From contig NZ_QFVR01000003.1 in assembly GCF_003143975.1 (NCBI RefSeq), positions 1-64,000 on the forward strand: a stretch of DNA of 64,000 nucleotides, given 5' to 3'. The notes below the pieces were generated by a model. That model had not been told where the DNA came from and made no database searches. It saw only the letters and a list, made by a program, of their open reading frames with translations. This document shows positions 1 through 6,445 of this stretch, one piece after another. Positions within the stretch are counted from its first letter, which is position 1; each line of letters begins with the position of its first letter. Both the position numbers and the translations under genes were made by a program. This stretch comes from Kurthia sibirica. Lineage in GTDB: Bacteria > Bacillota > Bacilli > Bacillales_A > Planococcaceae.

Positions 1-846
1 CTCTTTCTTGTCGCTTGCTGCCTCGTCATGCTTGGATTATTGTTCAAAATGTTTCTTCTTCAACTGCTCTTGCACCTTCGGTACAATTATAAAAAAAGAA
101 GATTTGCATCAAGTGCAAATCTTCTTTCGTATGGGTCGGGTGGAATCGTACCGCCGACACTTTGTTTTTGAACACTTCTCCTACGCCTGTCTTCGTTAGC
201 TGCTCGCCATTCTGTCGTCACGTACACATCGTACGCTCCTCTTTCTTGTCGCTTGCTGCCTCGTCATGCTTGGATTATTGTTCAAAATGTTTCTTCTTCA
301 ACTGCTCTTGCACCTTCGGTACAATTATAAAAAAAGAAGATTTGCATCAAGTGCAAATCTTCTTTAGTATGGGTCGGGTGGAATCGTACCGCCGACACTT
401 TGTTTTTGAACACTTCTCCTGCGCCTGTCTTCGTTAGCTGCTCGCCATTCTGTCGTCACGTACACATCGTACGCTCCTCTTTCTTGCCGCTTGCTGCCTC
501 GTCATGCTTGGATTATTGTTCAAAACATTTCTTCTTCAACAGCTCTTGCACCTTCGGTACAATTATAAAAAAAGAAGATTTGCATCAAGTGCAAATCTTC
601 TTTAGTATGGGTCGGGTGGAATCGTACCGCCGACACTTTGTTTTTGAACACTTCTCCTGCGCCTGTCTTCGTTAGCTGCTCGCCATTCTGTCGTCACGTA
701 CACATCGTACGCTCCTCTTTCTTGCCGCTTGCTGCCTCGTCATGCTTGGATTATTGTTCAAAACATTTCTTCTTCAACAGCTCTTGCACCTTCGGTACAA
801 TTATAAAAAAAGAAGATTTGCATCAAGTGCAAATCTTCTTTAGTAT
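1..846. repeat. 238-bp tandem repeat array carrying tRNA-Phe 3' ends
   Basis: The motif GGGTCGGGTGGAATCG recurs at 133, 371 and 609, and its tRNA counterpart starts at 847, so the period is exactly 238 bp. Three full units plus a partial one at the window edge are visible. Each unit holds a decayed copy of the last ~34 bases of the tRNA-Phe gene, a 13-bp-stem terminator read on the minus strand, and ~170 bp of non-coding sequence. Short ORFs repeated in each unit are by-products of the repeat and have no ribosome binding site. The array probably continues to the left of the window. Confidence 0.9.
804..840 (-). terminator. terminator of the tRNA cluster
   Basis: A perfect 13-bp stem (810-822 with 828-840, loop TCAAG) is followed on the minus strand by a T-run, just past the tRNA-Phe 3' end. 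The same hairpin is repeated in each 238-bp unit to the left, so readthrough would meet several terminators in series. Confidence 0.85.
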
Positions 847-918
847 GGGTCGGGACGGAATCGAACCGCCGACACTTAGAGCTTCAATCTAATGCTCTAC
901 CAACTGAGCTACCGACCC
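846..918 (-). tRNA. tRNA-Phe (GAA)
   Basis: The minus strand folds into a cloverleaf with acceptor GGGTCGG/CCGACCC, D-arm AGCTCAGTTGGTAGAGC, anticodon loop TTGAAGC (anticodon GAA) and T-loop TTCGATT. The 3' CCA is not encoded (bases 843-845 give TAC), unlike the other four tRNAs of the cluster. It is the last gene of the transcript, and its 3' end is copied into the repeat array. Confidence 0.93.
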
Positions 919-961
919 TAAATAATGGTGTTGCTTACTGCTATTTTTATCGAAATAAAAA

Positions 962-1038
962 TGGCGGTCTGGACGGGACTCGAACCCGCGACCTCCTGCG
1001 TGACAGGCAGGCATTCTAACCAGCTGAACTACCAGACC
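962..1038 (-). tRNA. tRNA-Asp (GTC)
   Basis: Cloverleaf with acceptor GGTCTGG/CCAGACC, anticodon loop CTGTCAC (anticodon GTC), T-loop TTCGAGT, discriminator G and an encoded CCA. It lies 44 bp upstream of tRNA-Phe in the same transcript. Confidence 0.95.
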
Positions 1039-1040
1039 AT

Positions 1041-1115
1041 TGGTTGCGGGGACAGGATTTGAACCTGCGACCTTCGGATTATGAGCCCGACGAGCTACCA
1101 CTGCTCCACCCCGCG
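1041..1115 (-). tRNA. tRNA-fMet (CAT), initiator
   Basis: Acceptor CGCGGGG/CCCCGCA leaves the C1-A72 mismatch typical of bacterial initiator tRNA. The anticodon loop is CTCATAA, the T-loop TTCAAAT, and CCA is encoded. Base 39 is T, so the usual run of three G-C pairs next to the anticodon loop becomes two G-C pairs plus a G-U wobble. Only two bases separate it from tRNA-Asp. Confidence 0.9.
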
Positions 1116-1169
1116 ACAATGTTATGAATAACGTCACTTTGTTGCTATATTTATTTATTAAAGTAAAAA

Positions 1170-1262
1170 TGGAAGAGGAAGAGGGATTCGAACCCCCGCG
1201 CGATTTGACTCGCCTGTCGGTTTTCAAGACCGATCCCTTCAGCCAAACTTGGGTATTCCTCC
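1170..1262 (-). tRNA. tRNA-Ser (TGA)
   Basis: Class II tRNA with a long variable arm. The anticodon loop is CTTGAAA (anticodon TGA), the T-loop TTCGAAT, and CCA is encoded. The acceptor 3' strand reads TTCCTCT followed by T, giving a G1-U72 wobble and a U discriminator. Bacterial tRNA-Ser normally ends in G73, so this copy is atypical and may charge poorly. Confidence 0.88.
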
Positions 1263-1268
1263 ATGTTG

Positions 1269-1343
1269 TGGAGCGGAAGACGAGGTTCGAACTCGCGACC
1301 CCCACCTTGGCAAGGTGATGTTCTACCACTGAACTACTTCCGC
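1269..1343 (-). tRNA. tRNA-Gly (GCC)
   Basis: Acceptor GCGGAAG/CTTCCGC, anticodon loop TTGCCAA (anticodon GCC), T-loop TTCGAAC, discriminator T and encoded CCA. It is the first gene of the minus-strand cluster, about 40 bp downstream of a consensus-like promoter. Confidence 0.95.
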
Positions 1344-1383
1344 ATACTGCACTAAACAACAAATTGTTTTGCTGACAAATAAT

Positions 1384-1413
1384 ATATTATCACGAAATAT
1401 TATTTCACGTCAA
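1384..1413 (-). promoter_or_regulatory. promoter of the tRNA cluster
   Basis: On the minus strand TTGACG (1408-1413) and TAATAT (1384-1389) are separated by 18 bp, a close match to a vegetative sigma-A promoter, ~40 bp upstream of tRNA-Gly. Confidence 0.75.
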
Positions 1414-1440
1414 CTACTTTTTCAAATAAATATAAATTCC

Positions 1441-1483
1441 AAAAAAAAAAGTTTTTACAATAGTATAAAACTATTGTAAAAAC
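1441..1483 (-). terminator. terminator of the ferritin gene
   Basis: A hairpin with arms GTTTTTACAATAGT and ACTATTGTAAAAAC is followed on the minus strand by about ten T residues, 15 bp past the ferritin stop codon. Confidence 0.85.
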
Positions 1484-1497
1484 CCTTCATCTACATA

Positions 1498-1998
1498 TTA
1501 TTCAGCAGTGAATGAACGCGAAGCCAATTCAGTATCTAACATGAAGATTGCATTTGAATCTTTTTCTACACGTGAAATACGCGTAATCAATGTTTCAAAT
1601 TGTGCTTCTTCTTCTACTTGCTCATCAATGAACCATTTTAAGAACGCCATCGTTGCATGTTCTCTTTCATCTAAAGCAATATCTGATAAACCATAAATAC
1701 GACGCGTTACTTCTTGCTCGTGTTTTAATGCCGTTTCAAAAGTATTTAAAATAGATTCAAAATTATTTTCAACTGGTGGGAATTCTTTAATTGTTACACG
1801 ATACCCCATATCACTTAAAAAAGTATAAAATTTCATTGCGTGGAAACGTTCTTCCTCCGCTTGTACTAAAAAGAAGTTCGCAAAACCATCATAGTTTTGA
1901 TCTGTGCAATAAGACGCCATCGCTAAATATGCATGTGCAGAATAAAATTCAAAGTTTAACTGTTCGTTTAAAGCTTCATGTAAGTTTTCAGAAATCAT
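1498..1998 (-). CDS. non-haem ferritin
   Basis: This 166-residue protein matches bacterial FtnA-type ferritins in length and sequence. It stores iron by oxidising Fe(II) at a dinuclear ferroxidase centre inside a 24-subunit cytoplasmic shell. Visible ligand-type residues include the glutamate in NEQLNFEFYSAHAYLAM, the EEERFHAMKF helix carrying the E..H pair, the later EHEQEV glutamate, and the Q in DEQVEEEA. The start is fixed by AAGGAGG seven bases upstream. It is a single-gene unit with its own terminator. No Fur box was clearly recognised upstream. Confidence 0.95.
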   Translation of the reverse strand: MISENLHEALNEQLNFEFYSAHAYLAMASYCTDQNYDGFANFFLVQAEEERFHAMKFYTFLSDMGYRVTIKEFPPVENNFESILNTFETALKHEQEVTRRIYGLSDIALDEREHATMAFLKWFIDEQVEEEAQFETLITRISRVEKDSNAIFMLDTELASRSFTAE

Positions 1999-2090
1999 CT
2001 AAAAAAACCTCCTTTATTAATAAAGCTATTCTAACACAATTCCCCATATTACACTTGTGATATGTAATGCAGATTGGCTACTTATTCTAC

Positions 2091-2624
2091 TTATTTTTCA
2101 ATCTTTTTAACTTGTACTATTAAAAGATAATCAAATTCCTTCAAAAATGCTGAATAATGATCGACGTTTTCTAACAAACCAAAATCAACTTTTTTCACTT
2201 TATTATTTTTAGGTACTGCCAAGTAACTAATAATTTTAGTTTTCTCTAAATCGTATTCATTTAATAAAAACGTAGATGTTTCAATTAACAAATTCTGGTT
2301 TTTCATCATCACTTTACGTTTAATTCGTTGTTCTTTACCCGTTTCTTCATTGCGTATAATAATTGTAAAATACTGCTGATTTTTTTCATATTGCATACTA
2401 AAAGTACCTTTTAAAGGTTCATTCACTATATATGACTGTACTATTTGTTTTTCACCATTCTGGTATTCAGTGAATGATACTTGTAGTTCTGTATTTTTCT
2501 TTATCTCATAATGATAAATATTCTGTTGACCCATCTTTTTTAACTGAATAGTGGCTTTTTCGCCCAAACAACCACTTAATAAAAATAGTGAGACGAAAAT
2601 AAGTAGTAGCATGCGTATTTTCAT
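2091..2624 (-). CDS. putative lipoprotein, function unknown
   Basis: The 177-residue product starts with a lipoprotein signal peptide: a charged KIR, a hydrophobic stretch, and lipobox LSGC with Cys about residue 19. It would be lipid-anchored on the outside of the membrane. The mature part is rich in Lys, Glu and beta-forming residues, and I recognise no enzyme motif. AAGGGG lies eight bases before the ATG. It is transcribed toward ferritin, with ~90 bp between the genes. The family is unknown to me. Confidence 0.75.
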   Translation of the reverse strand: MKIRMLLLIFVSLFLLSGCLGEKATIQLKKMGQQNIYHYEIKKNTELQVSFTEYQNGEKQIVQSYIVNEPLKGTFSMQYEKNQQYFTIIIRNEETGKEQRIKRKVMMKNQNLLIETSTFLLNEYDLEKTKIISYLAVPKNNKVKKVDFGLLENVDHYSAFLKEFDYLLIVQVKKIEK

Positions 2625-2715
2625 AGTAACAACCCCTTTTTCTACCGTTCTAGTGTAACAAATTCACAAGAGCAATGTTATACTACCTCTATACTATATT
2701 CGGAGTGATTACTAC

Positions 2716-3519
2716 ATGGATTTCGTTGCACTATCATTAAAAACAGCAAATCAGTGGCCAGATAGTATTTGTGCCATTGATGTTGTGAAAGTTAAAAATA
2801 ATGTCATTATAGATACGCTATCTACTTATATAAATCCTCAACAAACATTTGATCCCTTTTATGTAAGTCAACATGGCATTGACTCTACAGACGTTGCTAA
2901 TTCTCCTTCTTTTGAGGATTTCCACCCTCTATTGAACACTTGGTTATCAAATGAACCCGTCATTTCCTTCTATAAAGATTATGAAGCATTAGTACTCCAA
3001 GAGGCATATGCTACAATCGGTAAAATCCCATTACTTTTCAAACATTATAGTCTACTACCTTTTCTCAAAAAAGAAAATCCACATTGGACTAATTATACGT
3101 TAACTACAATTGCTCAAAATTTAGCAGTACCCATTGAATATACAGATGCAACTACAATTGCTTCCATCACTCTATCGATATTAAAAGATCGTGCAACTTG
3201 GGAAGTAGATTTAAATATCCAATCCACGATAGAAAATACACCGATTAAATCATTAGCTTTAAAAACAATTATTTTCACCGGTGGATTACAGGGAATGACA
3301 CGTAGTAGCGCCGCAAAATTAGTGATGAGAACAGGGGCTTATTTTACAAATACGATGTCAAAAAAGGTTGATATTCTTATCGTTAGCCGCTCCAGTCAAA
3401 TCAAATTTGAGGAAACCAATCATCGCAGTAGTAAATGGCAGAAGGCACTACAGTTACAACAAAATGGTCATTCCATATCAATACTATTTGAGGATGATTT
3501 TTTAGCTTTTATAGCATGA
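2716..3519 (+). CDS. DnaQ-like exonuclease-fold protein with C-terminal BRCT domain, catalytic residues missing
   Basis: Residues ~1-150 follow the layout of DnaQ-type DEDDh 3'-5' exonucleases (MDFVALSLKTAN, YINPQQ, HGID.TDV, and a later segment VISFYKDYEAL). Residues ~185-267 look like a BRCT domain (KTIIFTGGLQGMTRSSAAKLVMRTGA...VDILIVS). In active relatives the first motif reads D-x-E; here those positions are Ser and Lys. The segment usually reading HNA.FD is FYKDYE. The nuclease part therefore appears to have lost metal-binding residues and may only bind DNA or protein. GGAG lies nine bases upstream of the ATG. The gene stands alone on the plus strand. Confidence 0.8.
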   Translation: MDFVALSLKTANQWPDSICAIDVVKVKNNVIIDTLSTYINPQQTFDPFYVSQHGIDSTDVANSPSFEDFHPLLNTWLSNEPVISFYKDYEALVLQEAYATIGKIPLLFKHYSLLPFLKKENPHWTNYTLTTIAQNLAVPIEYTDATTIASITLSILKDRATWEVDLNIQSTIENTPIKSLALKTIIFTGGLQGMTRSSAAKLVMRTGAYFTNTMSKKVDILIVSRSSQIKFEETNHRSSKWQKALQLQQNGHSISILFEDDFLAFIA

Positions 3520-3585
3520 CAAGCTAAGTGACACAGCTAATTTATACACGCCTTGTGTATTTCAGATTACTTTATTTTATAACAC

Positions 3586-3614
3586 TTTACTTTTTTGTTG
3601 TATTGCATTAGAAT
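3586..3614 (+). promoter_or_regulatory. candidate promoter of the ACS transporter pair
   Basis: TTTACT (3586-3591) and TAGAAT (3609-3614) are 17 bp apart. Transcription would start near 3622, giving a ~115-base leader that contains the hairpin at 3647-3709. The match to consensus is moderate. Confidence 0.45.
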
Positions 3615-3646
3615 TAAAGGAATAATTTACCTAATTGATTGGTTCA

Positions 3647-3709
3647 CATCGATTTACGGCCTATACAAAACGTATTTTTACGTTTTATGCCGTGAATTGA
3701 TGTTTTTTT
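3647..3709 (+). terminator. hairpin plus T-run in the transporter leader (attenuator-like)
   Basis: CATCGATTTACGGC (3647-3660) pairs with GCCGTGAATTGATG (3689-3702) with few mismatches. A second stem, AAAACGT/ACGTTTT, lies inside. Seven T residues follow at 3703-3709, about 30 bases before the MFS start codon. It could end transcription of the BRCT gene, but its position downstream of a possible promoter suggests attenuation of the transporters. A palindrome TTGTATACAA overlaps the T-run (3708-3717). Confidence 0.6.
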
Positions 3710-3738
3710 GTATACAAAATAATTAGGAGGGTTGATTG

Positions 3739-5022
3739 ATGAAGACATTTTCTGTAGAAGCTCGTACGAAAAACAAGACAATGTGGCGTATTCTTCCCTA
3801 TATTTTATTACTTTATATTATTTGTTATATTGATCGCGTAAATATTGGATTTGCAGCGTTACAAATGAACGCTGATCTTGCTTTACGAGCTGAGGTTTTT
3901 GGATTTTTATCAGGTATTTTTTTCATAGGGTATTTTTTCTTTGAAGTGCCAAGCAATATGATGATGAATAAAGTTGGTGCTAGATCTTGGATAGCACGTA
4001 TTATGATTAGTTGGGGGATCGTGGTCATTTTAACTGGTTTTGTTCAATCTGCTATGCACCTTTATATTTTACGGTTTCTTTTAGGTATTGCAGAAGCTGG
4101 TTTTTTCCCAGGTGTACTTTTATATTTAACCTATTGGTTTAGAGCAAGTGAGCGTAGTAAAGCAACTGCTGTTTTATTATTAGCCCTGCCTCTGGGGGGA
4201 TTGATTGGAGCACCCTTATCAACTTGGATTATGGACACTATTTCGTGGTTTGGACTTTCTGGTTGGCGTTGGATGTTTATCTTAGAAGGCATTCCTGCAA
4301 TGATTTTAGGTATCATAACCTTATTCTTTTTAACGAATCAACCACGCGACGCAAAATGGTTACAGCCTGATGAAAAAGAATGGTTAATAGCAGAACTTGA
4401 AAAAGAACATCAACAATCAATAAAATCAAATCCAGTAAAAGTAACAAGCATGCTCAAAAGCGCTACATTATGGAAACTTTCTGCACTCTATTTCGCAGGA
4501 TATACAGGTACATATGGTCTATCCTTTTGGATTCCTTCTATTATAAAATCATTGTCGTCGAATAGTACGACAAATTTAGAGATTGGCTGGCTGGCAGTTA
4601 TACCGCCATTAGTTGGGGTTCCTGCCATTATTTTTACAGGTTGGAACACTGCTCGCATAGGGAAACATAAACTTCATTTAATGACCTGTCAAATGATAGC
4701 TATTATCGGGTTTGTTGGCTGTGCACTTTCTACTTCCTTGATTCCCATGATAACTATGTTAGTGATTGCTGCTGGCGGCCTCTATGGTACATCCGGTTGT
4801 TTTTTCGCCTACTTAACTTTTTATTTCACCAAAAAAACAGCACCCGTTGGAATAGCTATCGTCAACTCACTTGCTTCTCTTGGCGGTTTTGTAGGGCCCA
4901 TGATTTTAGGAAGTATGACATTAGTATTTGGTATGTACACTTTAGGCGCACTTTTACTCTTGGCTTTTTTCATCATGCTCATTATGGAACCCTCTCATCG
5001 AGAACAAAAATTAGACGTTTAA
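3739..5022 (+). CDS. MFS transporter, ACS (anion:cation symporter) family
   Basis: The 427-residue membrane protein has the features of the ACS branch of the major facilitator superfamily, whose members take up organic anions such as hexuronates, tartrate, phthalate and allantoate. YIDRVNIGFAAL in the first helix, the loop FFEVPSNMMMNKVG and R..LG.AEAGFFPG are typical; about twelve hydrophobic segments are visible. I choose ATG at 3739, eight bases after AGGAGG, rather than an in-frame TTG three bases earlier. A paralogue follows 81 bp downstream, probably on the same transcript. No catabolic enzyme is adjacent, so the substrate cannot be inferred. Confidence 0.9.
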   Translation: MKTFSVEARTKNKTMWRILPYILLLYIICYIDRVNIGFAALQMNADLALRAEVFGFLSGIFFIGYFFFEVPSNMMMNKVGARSWIARIMISWGIVVILTGFVQSAMHLYILRFLLGIAEAGFFPGVLLYLTYWFRASERSKATAVLLLALPLGGLIGAPLSTWIMDTISWFGLSGWRWMFILEGIPAMILGIITLFFLTNQPRDAKWLQPDEKEWLIAELEKEHQQSIKSNPVKVTSMLKSATLWKLSALYFAGYTGTYGLSFWIPSIIKSLSSNSTTNLEIGWLAVIPPLVGVPAIIFTGWNTARIGKHKLHLMTCQMIAIIGFVGCALSTSLIPMITMLVIAAGGLYGTSGCFFAYLTFYFTKKTAPVGIAIVNSLASLGGFVGPMILGSMTLVFGMYTLGALLLLAFFIMLIMEPSHREQKLDV

Positions 5023-5103
5023 GTTAAATAAATTTTACGGTTGCTTACGTGGAAAACGCTTATGAACTTGGTTTTAAATAAAACAGGTGTGGGGGTATTT
5101 ATT

Positions 5104-6396
5104 ATGAACGTGCTAACAGTGGAGGCTCGCACAAAGAAAAAAACGATGCGACGTATTCTTCCCTATATTTTATTATTATATATTATTTGTCATATTGATC
5201 GTATAAATATTGGTTTTGCAGCTTTAGAAATGAACGCAGAGTTAGCATTGTCAGCTGAAGTTTTTGGTTTACTATCTGGTATTTTCTTTATTGGTTATTT
5301 TTTATTTGAAGTACCCAGTAATATGATGATGAATAAAGTGGGGGCAAAATTTTGGATTGCTCGCATTATGATAACATGGGGTATTCTAGTTATTTTAACA
5401 GGATTTGTACAATCTGCTATGCATCTATACATACTTCGTTTTTTATTGGGTGTTGCTGAAGCCGGTTTTTTACCTGGCATTTTATTATTCATTACACACT
5501 GGTTTAGAGAACGTGATCGCAGCAAAGCTACTGCCACTTTATTTTTAGCAATCCCGATTGCCACCCTCATTGGTGCACCTGTCTCAACTTGGATTATGGA
5601 TACTATTTATTGGTTTGAATGGGCTGGTTGGCGATGGATGTTTGTACTTGAAGGGATACCTGCGATTTTACTAGGGATTGTAACATTCTTCTTCTTAACT
5701 AATAAGCCCAGTGATGCAAAATGGTTGAAAGATGATGAACAACAATGGTTAAATGCCGAGATAGCAAAGGAACAACAACTATCTGCTTCTTTAAATCCAG
5801 TAAAAATTTCAAAAATGCTTTTTAATCTAACACTTTGGAAACTTAGCTGGCTTTACTTCGCTGGCTATACCGGTCTAATCGGCCTGTCATTTTGGATCCC
5901 TACAATTATTAAATCATTGACTCTTGACGTAACGACAAATTTAGAAATTGGTTGGTTAGCTATTATCCCGCCAGTTATAGGGATTCCCGCCATTCTTGTT
6001 ACCGGTTGGAATACTGATCGTATTGGTAAACATAAAATTCACCTAATCATTTGCCAGCTAATAGCCGCAGTAGGTTTTGTCGGTTGCGCCTTAGTTACTT
6101 CACTCATCCCTATGATTATCATGTTATCAATTGCTGCTGGTGGCCTTTATGGTACAACAGGATGTTTCTACTCCTATTTAACATTTTTCTTCACAAAAGT
6201 TACCGCCCCCATAGGAATTGCTTTTGTAAATTCACTTGCGTCTCTCGGCGGATTTTTCGGTCCCGTCATTTTAGGATATTTCACATTAACAATTGGTATG
6301 TATATCTTAGGCGCTCTAATGATTTCCGCTTCTTTATTCATGCTAACAATGCGTCCATCTAGTCGAGATGTAGCTATGCAAAATCATATTATATAA
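5104..6396 (+). CDS. MFS transporter, ACS family, tandem paralogue
   Basis: This 430-residue protein is clearly a duplicate of the preceding gene: long stretches are identical (RRILPYILLLYIIC, FFIGYFLFEVPSNMMMNKVG, GWNTDRIGKHK). ATG at 5104 aligns with the start of the paralogue (MNVLTVEARTK against MKTFSVEARTK) and follows a GGGGG-rich site; in-frame TTG codons further upstream are unlikely starts. The two copies differ mostly in loop regions and in the last ten residues. A bidirectional terminator follows. Confidence 0.88.
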   Translation: MNVLTVEARTKKKTMRRILPYILLLYIICHIDRINIGFAALEMNAELALSAEVFGLLSGIFFIGYFLFEVPSNMMMNKVGAKFWIARIMITWGILVILTGFVQSAMHLYILRFLLGVAEAGFLPGILLFITHWFRERDRSKATATLFLAIPIATLIGAPVSTWIMDTIYWFEWAGWRWMFVLEGIPAILLGIVTFFFLTNKPSDAKWLKDDEQQWLNAEIAKEQQLSASLNPVKISKMLFNLTLWKLSWLYFAGYTGLIGLSFWIPTIIKSLTLDVTTNLEIGWLAIIPPVIGIPAILVTGWNTDRIGKHKIHLIICQLIAAVGFVGCALVTSLIPMIIMLSIAAGGLYGTTGCFYSYLTFFFTKVTAPIGIAFVNSLASLGGFFGPVILGYFTLTIGMYILGALMISASLFMLTMRPSSRDVAMQNHII

Positions 6397-6401
6397 AACA
6401 C

Positions 6402-6445
6402 AAAAACGAACTACAAGTCCACAGAAACTTGTAGTTCGTTTTATA
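6402..6445. terminator. bidirectional terminator
   Basis: AAAACGAACTACAAGT pairs with ACTTGTAGTTCGTTTT, with A/T runs on both sides. It separates the converging transporter and helicase genes. Confidence 0.85.

Noticed and set aside
162-892. Repeated ~90-codon ORFs on the plus strand (MFLNTSPAPVFVSCSPFCRHV...)
   Set aside because: They recur only because the DNA repeats every 238 bp, they lack ribosome binding sites, and they run through terminator hairpins and tRNA tails.
889-1362. 157-codon ORF on the minus strand over the tRNA cluster
   Set aside because: It reads straight through tRNA genes, so it is a chance open frame.
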